DNA from: Agrococcus sp. Marseille-Q4369
GTDB lineage: Bacteria > Actinomycetota > Actinomycetes > Actinomycetales > Microbacteriaceae
Assembly (NCBI RefSeq): GCF_018308945.1
Contig: NZ_CP070501.1
Location: 496,001-560,000, forward strand
Direction: 5' to 3'
DNA: 64,000 bases
In this document: piece by piece, positions 33,608 through 41,754 of the stretch
Numbering within the stretch: the first letter of the stretch is position 1
Layout of the letters: every line of letters begins with the position of its first letter
Notes under the pieces: generated by a model
Told to the model about the DNA's origin: nothing
The model's database searches: none
What the model saw: the letters and a program-made list of their open reading frames with translations, nothing else
Position numbers and translations under genes: made by a program

Positions 33608-36018
33608 GCGCCGCGACCGAGGCGTTCGCGCGCGCGATGCCGTTCGGGCTCGACCCGTTCCAGCGCGAGGCGTGCGAGGCGATCGAAGCCGGCTCGAGCG
33701 TGCTCGTCGCCGCCCCGACCGGCGCGGGCAAGACCGTCGTCGCCGAGTTCGCCATCCGCATCACGATGGAGGCGCCCACGGGCCGCGTCTTCTACACGAC
33801 GCCGATGAAGGCGCTGTCGAACCAGAAGCACCGCGAGCTCACCGAGGTCTACGGGCACGCATCCGTCGGTCTCCTCACCGGCGACACGTCGATCAACGGC
33901 GACGCCCGCATCGTCGTCATGACGACCGAGGTGCTGCGCAACATGCTCTACGAGGGCCGGAACCTCTCGGAGCTCGAGTACGTCGTGATGGATGAGGTGC
34001 ACTACCTCGCGGACCGGTTCCGCGGGCCCGTGTGGGAAGAGGTCATCATCCACCTGCCGCGGCACGTGCGGCTCGTCTCGCTCTCGGCGACGGTCTCGAA
34101 CGCCGAGGAGTTCGGCGCGTGGCTCGACGCCGTGCGGGGCGACACGCGCGTGATCGTGAGCGAGCACCGACCCGTGCCGCTCGACGCGCACGTGCACATC
34201 CGCGGCCGCCTCGTCGACCTCTTCGACTCGAAGGCGGGCGAGGAGACGCACCGGCCCGGCCGCGAGCTCGTCGAGCTCGCGCGCGGCACCGACCTCGCCG
34301 ACTCCGCCGCGCACGGGCACCGGGATCGTGGCGGCCACAACCGCTACCGCTCGCGCCGCCCGCCGAAGGGCGGCCAGCGGCCACCGCGGGGCGGCGGCTT
34401 CCCCGCGCGCGTCGACCGGGTCGCGCTCATCGCGATGCTCGACGACCGCGAGATGCTGCCGGCGATCGACTTCATCTTCTCGAGGGCCGGCTGCGACGCG
34501 GCGGTGCAGCAGGTCGTCTCCGGCGGCGTGCGGCTCACGACGCCGGAGGACCGCGCCGAGATCCGCGCGATCGTCGACGAGCGCACCCGCTTGCTCGACG
34601 ACGCCGACCTCGCGGTGCTCGGCTACTGGGACTGGCTCGACGGGCTCGAGCGCGGCGTCGCGGCGCACCACGCCGGCCTGCTGCCGGTCTTCAAGGAGGT
34701 CGTGGAAGAGCTCTTCCGCGCGCGCTTGCTCAAGGTCGTCTTCGCGACCGAGACGCTCGCGCTCGGCATCAACATGCCCGCGCGCACCGTCGTGCTCGAG
34801 CAGCTCGAGAAGTTCAACGGCGAGGCGCGCGTGCGCATCACGCCGGGGGAGTACACGCAGCTCACCGGCCGCGCCGGCCGCCGCGGCATCGACACCGAGG
34901 GCCACGCGGTCGTCATCTGGAACGGCAAGCTGCAGCCGGTCGAGGTCGCCTCGCTCGCCTCCCGCCGCACCTACCCGCTGCACTCGAGCTTCCGGCCGAC
35001 CTACAACATGGCCGTCAACCTCGTCGACCGGCTCGGCGTCGCCGGCACGCGCGAGGTGCTCGAGACCTCGTTCGCGCAGTTCCAGGCGGATCGCTCGGTC
35101 GTGCAGCTCGCGCGCCGGGTCGTCGACCAGCGCGCGAGCCTCGCGGGCTACGAGGAGTCGATGCGGTGCCACCTCGGCGACTTCTCGGAGTACGCGGCGC
35201 TGCGGCGCGAGGTGAGCGACCTCGAGCGCGACGCCGCGCGCGCCGGGTTGAGCCACGGCGAGCACGAGCGGCTGCAGCGGCAGCTGCAGGGCGTGCGGCG
35301 GCGCTTGCGCGCGCACCCGTGCCACGCGTGCCCCGAGCGCGAGCAGCACGCGCGCTGGGGCGAGCGCTACTGGCGGCTGCGCCGCGACATCGAGAAGGCC
35401 GAGCGGCAGATCGATCGCCGCACCGGCCAGATCGCGCAGGCCTTCGATCGCATCACCGAGATCCTCCGCGAGCTCGGCTACATCGAGCACACCGACGACG
35501 GCGAGCGCGTCACGCAAGCCGGCGAGGTGCTGCGCCGCATCTACGGGGAGCGCGACCTGCTGACGGCGGAGAGCCTGCGTCGCGGGCTGTGGTCGCAGCT
35601 CGACGCGCCGGCGCTCGCGGCGATGGCGAGCGCGCTCGTCTTCGAGGGCCGCCGCGACGAGGGCATGCTGCCCGAGCGGATGCTGCCGAAGGGCCCGTTC
35701 GTCGAGGCGCTCGACGCGACGCAGCGGCTCTGGGCGCAGCTCGACGACCTCGAGCAGTCGCACCGGCTGCCCGGTTCGGACCCGCTGCAGACGGGCCTGA
35801 CGCTCGCGATGCACCGCTGGGCGCGCGGCTACCCGCTCGAGGGCGTGCTGCGCGACACCGAGCTCGCCGCGGGCGACTTCGTGCGCTGGACGAAGCAGAC
35901 GATCGACGTGCTCGAGCAGCTCGCGCACGTCGCGCCGAAGCGCTTGCGCCGCACGGCCGACGAGGCGGTCGAGCGGATCCGCCGCGGTGTCGTCGAGGCG
36001 TCGGGGTCGGCGCTGTGA
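33604..36018 (+). CDS. helY: HelY-type superfamily 2 DEVH-box helicase
   Basis: An 804-residue Ski2-like helicase, the actinobacterial HelY group. Walker A is APTGAGKTVV (about residues 37-46), then TTPMKALSNQK, LLTGDTSIN, DEVH (VMDEVHYLAD, about 124), SATVSN, and motif VI QLTGRAGRRGID (about 418). The basic insertion near residues 238-265 (RDRGGHNRYRSRRPPKGG) is low complexity. A Cys pair sits in HPCHACPEREQH (about 570-580). The C-terminal DSHCT domain spans about 640-795. It probably remodels structured RNA. It begins with GTG at 33604 overlapping tatC and ends overlapping lnt by 4 bases. Confidence 0.93.
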   Translation: MSAATEAFARAMPFGLDPFQREACEAIEAGSSVLVAAPTGAGKTVVAEFAIRITMEAPTGRVFYTTPMKALSNQKHRELTEVYGHASVGLLTGDTSINGDARIVVMTTEVLRNMLYEGRNLSELEYVVMDEVHYLADRFRGPVWEEVIIHLPRHVRLVSLSATVSNAEEFGAWLDAVRGDTRVIVSEHRPVPLDAHVHIRGRLVDLFDSKAGEETHRPGRELVELARGTDLADSAAHGHRDRGGHNRYRSRRPPKGGQRPPRGGGFPARVDRVALIAMLDDREMLPAIDFIFSRAGCDAAVQQVVSGGVRLTTPEDRAEIRAIVDERTRLLDDADLAVLGYWDWLDGLERGVAAHHAGLLPVFKEVVEELFRARLLKVVFATETLALGINMPARTVVLEQLEKFNGEARVRITPGEYTQLTGRAGRRGIDTEGHAVVIWNGKLQPVEVASLASRRTYPLHSSFRPTYNMAVNLVDRLGVAGTREVLETSFAQFQADRSVVQLARRVVDQRASLAGYEESMRCHLGDFSEYAALRREVSDLERDAARAGLSHGEHERLQRQLQGVRRRLRAHPCHACPEREQHARWGERYWRLRRDIEKAERQIDRRTGQIAQAFDRITEILRELGYIEHTDDGERVTQAGEVLRRIYGERDLLTAESLRRGLWSQLDAPALAAMASALVFEGRRDEGMLPERMLPKGPFVEALDATQRLWAQLDDLEQSHRLPGSDPLQTGLTLAMHRWARGYPLEGVLRDTELAAGDFVRWTKQTIDVLEQLAHVAPKRLRRTADEAVERIRRGVVEASGSAL

Positions 36019-37595
36019 CCGCGACGAGGGCGGCGACCGCGGCCGCGCGCCGCTCACGCTCGCGCGCTCCGCTCCCGCTCGCCTACGCGTGGGCGGCCGC
36101 GATCGGAGCCGGCGCGATCATGCCCTTCGCCTTCCAGCCGTTCGGCTGGTGGCCGCTCGTCGTGCCGGCCGTCGGCCTCGCGATCGTCGCCCTGCGCGGT
36201 CGGTCGCTCGGCGCCGCCTTCGGTCTCGGCTTCACGACCGGCGCGATCTTCTTCCTGCTCCACATCCAGTGGATCACCGTCTATCTGGGCCTCGTGCCGC
36301 TCGTGGCGCTCACGGCGTGGATGGCGGCGTGGTGGGGGCTCGGCGGCATCGCGCTCGCGCTCGCGTGGCGATGGGGCGAGCCGCGCATGCAGGGGCCGCT
36401 CGGCGCGTTCGCCGCCATGCCGCTGGTGCTCGGCGCCGTCTGGACGGCGCGCGAGTCGCTCTCGTCGAGCGTGCCGTGGGGCGGCTTCGCCTGGGGCAGG
36501 CTCGCGCACTCGCAGGCCGCGAGCCCGCTCGCCGACACGACGAGCTGGGTGGGCTTCTCAGGCCTCACGTTCCTCATCGCCGCGGCGTCGGCGCTGCTCG
36601 TGCAGCTCGTGCTGCACCACCGCACGATCCTCCGCCGACGGCTCACGATCGCCGCCGCCGCGCTCATCCTGCTCGTCGCGATCCCGGGCTTCCCCGTCGA
36701 GGCGACCGGGAGCATCCGCGTCGGTGCCGTGCAGGGCGACAGCGAGGCGGGGCTGCTCGCCCCGCGCGTGCCCGGTCAGATCCTCGAGCAGCACCTCGAC
36801 GCGACGCGCGGGCTCGAGGGCGAGCAGCTCGACCTGCTCGTCTGGCCCGAGAACGCCGCAGAGTGGTACGCCGATGAGACGCCCGCGACCATGGCGGCCC
36901 TCGACCGCGTGACCGAGCGCTTCGACGCGCCGCTCGTGACCGGCACGATCACGCGCGACGGCGACGACACCTACAACGCGCTCATCCAGGTCGAGCCCGG
37001 TCGGGGCGCGGTCGCCGAGTACCGCAAGCGCCACCCCGTGCCCTTCGCGGAGTACCTGCCGGCGCGGGGATTCTTCGAGCCCATCCTCGAGGCGCTCGGC
37101 TTCCTGCAGTACATCCCGCGCGACTACTCGATCGACCCGTCGAGCCCGAACGCCTTCGACGTCGCGGGCACGACCGCGGGCCTCGCGATCTGCTTCGACA
37201 TCATCGACGACCACCTCGCGCGCGAGATGGTGCTCGAGCACGGTGCAGAGATCATCCTCGCGCCGACGAACAACGCCGACTTCGGCGAGGGCTCGGCCGA
37301 GAACGTGCAGCAGCTCGCGATCGCGCAGCTGCGCGCGGTCGAGGCGGGTCGCGCGCTCGTCAACATCTCGACGGTGGGCACGAGCGCGATGATCGGCCCC
37401 GACGGCGCCGAGATCGACCGGCTGCGGCAGTACGAGCCCGGCACGATGCTCGAGGAGCTGCCGCTGTCGACGACCGTCACCCCGGGCATCCGTCTGGGAG
37501 CATGGATCGACCTCGCGCTCATCATCGGCGCCGGGCTCGCGCTCGTGGGCCTCGGGGTCGCGAACCGGACAGCAGCGAGGAGGCCGCATGCCTGA
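36015..37595 (+). CDS. lnt: Apolipoprotein N-acyltransferase Lnt
   Basis: Lnt adds a third acyl chain to the N-terminal Cys of lipoproteins. The 526-residue protein has about six N-terminal membrane helices (to about residue 230), a carbon-nitrogen hydrolase domain outside the membrane, and a last helix near 495-515. The catalytic triad is visible: Glu in LLVWPENAAEW (about 279), Lys in YRKRHPVPFAEY (about 340) and Cys in LAICFDIIDD (about 394). It starts with GTG at 36015 overlapping helY, and overlaps ppm1 by 8 bases. In mycobacteria these two activities can be one fused polypeptide; here they are separate. Confidence 0.95.
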   Translation: MTATRAATAAARRSRSRAPLPLAYAWAAAIGAGAIMPFAFQPFGWWPLVVPAVGLAIVALRGRSLGAAFGLGFTTGAIFFLLHIQWITVYLGLVPLVALTAWMAAWWGLGGIALALAWRWGEPRMQGPLGAFAAMPLVLGAVWTARESLSSSVPWGGFAWGRLAHSQAASPLADTTSWVGFSGLTFLIAAASALLVQLVLHHRTILRRRLTIAAAALILLVAIPGFPVEATGSIRVGAVQGDSEAGLLAPRVPGQILEQHLDATRGLEGEQLDLLVWPENAAEWYADETPATMAALDRVTERFDAPLVTGTITRDGDDTYNALIQVEPGRGAVAEYRKRHPVPFAEYLPARGFFEPILEALGFLQYIPRDYSIDPSSPNAFDVAGTTAGLAICFDIIDDHLAREMVLEHGAEIILAPTNNADFGEGSAENVQQLAIAQLRAVEAGRALVNISTVGTSAMIGPDGAEIDRLRQYEPGTMLEELPLSTTVTPGIRLGAWIDLALIIGAGLALVGLGVANRTAARRPHA

Positions 37596-38316
37596 CGTCA
37601 TGATCGTCGTGCCGACCTACAACGAGATCGACGGCCTCGAGCGCACCGTCGGCCGCTTGCGGCAATCGGTGCCGCACGCCGAGCTCGTCATCGTCGACGA
37701 CGGCAGCCCCGACGGCACCGGCGAGCTCGCCGACAGCCTCTCGAAGCGCGACGCCGGCACGATGGTCGTGCACCGCACCGAGCGCGGCTACCGCTCCGCG
37801 GTGATCGAGGGGATGCGCTTCGCGATGTCGCGCGGAGCCACGCGAGTCGTCATCACCGACGCCGACGGCTCCTACGACGCCGACGACCTGCCCGCGCTCC
37901 TCGGGGTGTCGGCCGATGGGGTCGACCTCGTGATCGGCTCCCGGTTCGTCGAGGGCAGCGACGTGCGCAACATGGGGATGCGCCGCCGGCTCGCCGCGCG
38001 CATCGGCAACGTCTACGCGCGCAGCATGCTGCAGACCGGCGTGCAGGACCTCACGAGCTCGCTGCGCGTGTACCGCACCCGGATCCTCGAGAAGATCGAC
38101 CTCGACGCGATCCAGGTCGACGCCTACGCGTTCCAGGTCGCGATGGCGGTGCGCGTCGCGCAAGCGGGGGGCACGATCGCCGAGGTGCCGATCCACTTCA
38201 TCGAGCGCGCGACCGGCAGCTCGAAGATGCGGCTCGGCGACGAGCTCGGCACCGTCGGCGCGGTCACGAAGTGGTCGCTCTCGGGCGTCCGGGCGCTGCC
38301 GAAGCCGCCGCGCTGA
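37588..38316 (+). CDS. ppm1: Polyprenol monophosphomannose synthase
   Basis: A 242-residue GT2 glycosyltransferase that moves mannose from GDP-mannose to polyprenyl phosphate, making the donor for extracytoplasmic mannosylation of proteins and glycolipids. Motifs: VVPTYNE (about residues 7-13), VDDGSPDGTGELA, ITDADGSYDADDLP (DxD, about 90) and the GSRFVEGSDV segment (about 114). There is no C-terminal membrane domain, so it is a soluble or peripheral DPM1-like form. It overlaps lnt by 8 bases, the split equivalent of the mycobacterial Ppm1 fusion. Linked O-mannosylation genes (pmt) are not in this window. Confidence 0.92.
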   Translation: MPDVMIVVPTYNEIDGLERTVGRLRQSVPHAELVIVDDGSPDGTGELADSLSKRDAGTMVVHRTERGYRSAVIEGMRFAMSRGATRVVITDADGSYDADDLPALLGVSADGVDLVIGSRFVEGSDVRNMGMRRRLAARIGNVYARSMLQTGVQDLTSSLRVYRTRILEKIDLDAIQVDAYAFQVAMAVRVAQAGGTIAEVPIHFIERATGSSKMRLGDELGTVGAVTKWSLSGVRALPKPPR

Positions 38317-38331
38317 CGCCCGAGCGCCCGA

Positions 38332-39078
38332 TCAGCGGGGGAGGAGCGGCAGCGCGAGGTCGCAGCGGTCGGTGACGATGCCGTCGACGCCGAGCTCGAG
38401 CAGCTCCCGCATCTCGGCCTCGTCGTTGATCGTCCACACGTGCACCTCGACGCCCGCGGCCTGGAAGGCGCGCACGCTGCGCGCGGTGACGATCTCGACG
38501 CCGCGATGCCGCCGCGGCACCTGCAGGGCGACGACGGGGGCGAGGATCCGGCGCAGCCGCCCCGCGAGCCCGAGCCGCTGCGCGACGATCGCCTTCGCGA
38601 CCATCGACTGCGCCGCGCTCGTCGCGACGCCCGGCACGAGCTCCGCCGCCTGGCGGCGCCGGCGCTCCGAGAACGAGGTGAGCAGCACGCGGTCGGTCGC
38701 CTTGGCCTCGACGACCGCGCGCACCGCGGGGACGACCGACGCATCCGTCTTCAAGTCGATGTTCCAGCGCGCATCCGGCAGCGCGAGCAGGGCCTCGCGC
38801 AGCCCCGGCACGTGCTCGCCCTGGCCGAGGTCGATGCGCTGCAGGTCCCGGAACAGCGTCTGCTCGATCTCGACGTCGCGCCCGGCGACGCGGTCGAGCG
38901 AGGGGTCGTGCGCGATCACGGCGACGCCGTCGGCCGTCGCATGCACATCCGTCTCGAGGAACCGCGCCCCCGCGTCGACCGCGGCGATGAACGCCGACAT
39001 CGTGTTCTCGGGCGCCTCGAGCGCGAGGCCGCGGTGCGCGAGCACGCGCGGCGGTCGCGGGTCGAGGTAGCCGCTCAC
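38332..39078 (-). CDS. Glycerophosphodiester phosphodiesterase
   Basis: A 248-residue TIM-barrel GDPD that hydrolyses glycerophosphodiesters to glycerol 3-phosphate and an alcohol. Signature parts are VLAHRGLALEAPENTMSAF (catalytic His and Glu-Asn, about residues 12-30), FLETDVHATADGVAVIAHDP (metal Glu and Asp and second catalytic His, about 42-61), WNIDLK and, at the end, VHVWTINDEAEM and GVDGIVTDRCD. No signal peptide is seen, so it is cytoplasmic. The start is the GTG at 39078, 13 bases after the stop of the upstream SPFH gene; longer frames run into that gene. It is the last gene of the NfeD-SPFH-GDPD run. Confidence 0.9.
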   Translation of the reverse strand: MSGYLDPRPPRVLAHRGLALEAPENTMSAFIAAVDAGARFLETDVHATADGVAVIAHDPSLDRVAGRDVEIEQTLFRDLQRIDLGQGEHVPGLREALLALPDARWNIDLKTDASVVPAVRAVVEAKATDRVLLTSFSERRRRQAAELVPGVATSAAQSMVAKAIVAQRLGLAGRLRRILAPVVALQVPRRHRGVEIVTARSVRAFQAAGVEVHVWTINDEAEMRELLELGVDGIVTDRCDLALPLLPR

Positions 39079-39091
39079 GGGTGTCGGCGCG

Positions 39092-40354
39092 TCACGCCTG
39101 CGGTGCCCTGCCGTCGTTCGCGTCGTCGACGCCGCTCTGGGCACCGGGCTCCGCATCCGGCACCTCGTTGGCCGCCTGGCGGGCGGCCTCGACCGCCTCG
39201 CTGTAGTCGGTGCTCGGCGTCTCGTCGGCGAGCGACGTCGACGAGGAGACGGTGTCGGTCGAGCCGGCGCCCTGCGGGTCGATGCCGCTCGCCTGCAGCG
39301 TCTCGGCGATCGAGGGGACCTCGACGTCGCTCACGGAGTCGGCCTGGAAGGTCTCGTCGAGGATCGACGGCTCGGCGGTCTCGCCGTCGTGCTTCGACGG
39401 GCCCTTCTGGAACGGCACCTGCGCGCGCCCCTCGAAGAATCCGCGCCCGACGCCCTGCAGCGCATCCGTCAGCTCCGACGGGATGATCCAGAGCTTGTTC
39501 GCGTCGCCCTCGGCGAGCTTCGGGAGCGTCTGGAGGTACTGGTAGGCGAGCAGCTTGTCGTCGGCGTCGCCCTCGTGGATGGCGGCGAAGACGCGCTCGA
39601 TCGCCTCGGACTCACCCTTCGCGAGCAGCACCTGTGCCTCGGCGTCACCCTTGGCGCGCAGCACCTGGGCCTTCGCCTGGCCCTCGGCGCGCAGGATCTC
39701 GGACTGGCGGAGGCCCTCGGCCTCGAGGATCTGCGACTGCTTCGAGCCCTCGGCGGTGAGGATCGCGGCGCGGCGGTCGCGCTCGGCGCGCATCTGCTTC
39801 TCCATCGAGTCCTGGATCGAGTGGGGCGGGTCGATCGCCTTGAGCTCGACGCGGCCGACGCGCAGGCCCCACTTGCCGGTCGCCTGGTCGAGCACGTTGC
39901 GCAGCTGGCCGTTGATCGTGTCGCGGCTCGTGAGCGCCTCCTCGAGGTTCATGCCGCCGACGACGTTGCGGAGCGTCGTGGTCGTGAGCTGCTCGACCGC
40001 CGAGAGGTAATCGGCGATCTCGTAGGTCGCGGCGCGCGCGTCGGTCACCTGGAAGTAGACGACGGTGTCGATCGAGACGACCAGGTTGTCCTCGGTGATC
40101 ACGGGCTGCGGCGGGAAGGAGCGGACCTGCTCGCGCATGTCGACCGAGTACGACACCCGGTCGATGAACGGCACGAGGAAGTTGAGGCCCGGCTGCAGCA
40201 CGCGGTGGAAGCGGCCGAGCCGCTCGACCACGCCCGTGAAGCCCTGCTTGATGATGCGGATCGACCGGAAGAGCGTGACGAGCACGAACAGGACGATGAG
40301 CGCGACGAGCACGAGCAGGAAGGCGTTGAGGATGAATCCACCGTCGATCGGCAT
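39092..40354 (-). CDS. qmcA: SPFH/band 7 stomatin-like membrane scaffold protein
   Basis: A 420-residue stomatin/QmcA-type protein. One N-terminal membrane helix (about residues 8-28) precedes the band 7 domain (about 30-190: IIKQGFTGVVERLGRFHRVLQPGLN in parts, VDMREQVRSFPPQPVIT, NVVGGMNLEEALTSRD). Then come about five 10-11-residue units of the type AEGxxQSxIL/AKGxAEAQVL (about 195-250), which should form a coiled coil. The last 120 residues are acidic and disordered. Such proteins form membrane microdomain cages and act with NfeD proteins. The NfeD gene lies 24 bases upstream. A ribosome binding site AAGGAG precedes the ATG at 40354. Confidence 0.92.
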   Translation of the reverse strand: MPIDGGFILNAFLLVLVALIVLFVLVTLFRSIRIIKQGFTGVVERLGRFHRVLQPGLNFLVPFIDRVSYSVDMREQVRSFPPQPVITEDNLVVSIDTVVYFQVTDARAATYEIADYLSAVEQLTTTTLRNVVGGMNLEEALTSRDTINGQLRNVLDQATGKWGLRVGRVELKAIDPPHSIQDSMEKQMRAERDRRAAILTAEGSKQSQILEAEGLRQSEILRAEGQAKAQVLRAKGDAEAQVLLAKGESEAIERVFAAIHEGDADDKLLAYQYLQTLPKLAEGDANKLWIIPSELTDALQGVGRGFFEGRAQVPFQKGPSKHDGETAEPSILDETFQADSVSDVEVPSIAETLQASGIDPQGAGSTDTVSSSTSLADETPSTDYSEAVEAARQAANEVPDAEPGAQSGVDDANDGRAPQA

Positions 40355-40378
40355 GGGGGCTCCTTGGTTGTCGGGCGG

Positions 40379-40837
40379 TTATCGCTGGGCGGGGACGATG
40401 ATGGCGGTCGCCCCCTCGATGGCGGTGACGACGATGCGCTCGCCGACGTCGGGATCCCGCGGCTGCACCGCGGGGGAGAGGCGCGCGGTCCACACGTCGC
40501 CGTTCGAGAGCGTGACCTCGCCGGCGCCGCGCACGAACGTGCGCGTGACCTCGCCGGCCATGCCCAGGAGGGCGTCGACGCCCTGCAGGTTGAGCTCGCC
40601 CGACTCGTGCAGGCGCTGCAGCAGCTTGGGCCGCACGAGCAGCAGCAGCAGCAGCGCCGCGGCGGCGGCGATGAGCACCTGCGCCCAGACGGGCAGCCCG
40701 GTGATGCTCGAGACGAGGCCCCCGATCGAGGCCATGCCGATCATGAGGAACGTGAACTCGAGCGTGACCATCTCGATGATGAAGCAGATGAGCGCGACGA
40801 CGAGCCACACGATCCACGCGTACTGGGCAAGGTCCAC
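40379..40837 (-). CDS. NfeD family membrane protein
   Basis: A 152-residue protein with two or three N-terminal hydrophobic helices (to about residue 70) and a C-terminal OB-fold domain (about 85-150: GEVTRTFVRGAGEVTLSNGDVWTAR in parts), the short NfeD layout without the serine-protease domain. NfeD proteins partner SPFH proteins such as the one encoded 24 bases downstream. The start is GTG at 40837, because TATGCT (40849-40844, minus strand) precedes it by 6 bases. The stop is TAA, rare in this window. Confidence 0.9.
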   Translation of the reverse strand: MDLAQYAWIVWLVVALICFIIEMVTLEFTFLMIGMASIGGLVSSITGLPVWAQVLIAAAAALLLLLLVRPKLLQRLHESGELNLQGVDALLGMAGEVTRTFVRGAGEVTLSNGDVWTARLSPAVQPRDPDVGERIVVTAIEGATAIIVPAQR

Positions 40838-40932
40838 GCGCCCAGCATATTGAGCGGGCGCTGGAACCGCTCGAGGCGCGCACGAGCGGAACGGAGCGCC
40901 CAGTAGTGTCGACTCGAACGAAGGAGATCCCT

Positions 40933-41754
40933 GTGCCGAATGCCGACGCGACGAATCCCGATCCCGCCGGAGAGGAGACCGCGCCGCTCGCGCCGGGCTC
41001 GCTCACCGGCCGCACGGCCCTCGTCACCGGATCGAGCCGCGGCATCGGCGCCTCGACCGTCCAGCTGCTCGCCGCCGCGGGTGCCGACGTCGTCGTGAAC
41101 TACCGCGCGAAGGCGCCGCGCGCCGAGAAGGTCGCCGCCGCAGCCGAGGCGCACGGCGTCCAGGCGCTCGTCGTGCAGGCAGACCTCACCGACCCCGAGG
41201 GCGTCGCATCGATGTTCGAGGCCGCGCGCGAGCGCTTCGGGGGCCTCGACATCCTCGTCATGAACGCATCCGGGGGCATGGAGAGCGGCATGGGCGAGGA
41301 CTACGCCATGCGGCTCAACCGCGACGCGCAGGTCGGCCTGCTCGAGGCGGCGCTCCCGGTGCTGCGCGACGGGGCCCGAGTGGTGTTCGTCACGAGCCAC
41401 CAGGCGCACTTCATCCGCACGACCCCGACGATGCCCGAGTACGAGCCCGTCGCCCGCTCGAAGCGAGCGGGGGAGGACGCGCTGCGCGAGCGGATCCCGT
41501 CGCTCGCCGAGCGCGGCATCGAGCTCGTCGTCGTCTCGGGCGACATGATCGAGGGCACGATCACCGCGACGCTCCTCGAGCGCGCGAACCCCGGCGCGAT
41601 CGCGAGCCGGCGCGAGGAGGCCGGTCGCCTCTACGACGTCGACGAGTTCGCGCGGGAGGTCGCGCTCGCCGCGGTCGAGCCCGTGCCCGCCGACAGCACG
41701 AGGCTCGTCGGCGACGTCTCCGGCTTCGGCGACGCCGAGGGGGTGCGGGGCTGA
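40933..41754 (+). CDS. Short-chain dehydrogenase/reductase with altered catalytic Tyr
   Basis: A 273-residue SDR-fold protein with a ~20-residue acidic N-terminal extension. The nucleotide loop TGSSRGIGAST (about residues 37-47), Asp in ADLTDPEG and NASGG (in place of NAG, about 115) are present. The expected YxxxK reads VARSK in EYEPVARSKRAGE, so the catalytic Lys is there but no Tyr in register; a Tyr lies four residues before. The reaction is therefore uncertain. The start is the GTG at 40933 with AAGGAG 6 bases upstream; a GTG at 40906 is part of the -10 TAGTGT. It overlaps the peptidase gene by one base. Confidence 0.8.
   Translation: MPNADATNPDPAGEETAPLAPGSLTGRTALVTGSSRGIGASTVQLLAAAGADVVVNYRAKAPRAEKVAAAAEAHGVQALVVQADLTDPEGVASMFEAARERFGGLDILVMNASGGMESGMGEDYAMRLNRDAQVGLLEAALPVLRDGARVVFVTSHQAHFIRTTPTMPEYEPVARSKRAGEDALRERIPSLAERGIELVVVSGDMIEGTITATLLERANPGAIASRREEAGRLYDVDEFAREVALAAVEPVPADSTRLVGDVSGFGDAEGVRG

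Noticed and set aside
32626-37595. Very long arginine-rich open frames running across tatC, helY and lnt in other frames, and long antisense frames at many genes
   Set aside because: They are composition shadows: in this GC-rich DNA stop codons are rare, their residues are almost all Arg, Ala, Gly and Pro, and they cover genes with clear families on the real frame.
40906-40908. GTG as start of the SDR gene
   Set aside because: It is part of the TAGTGT -10 element; a GTG at 40933 has AAGGAG at good distance.
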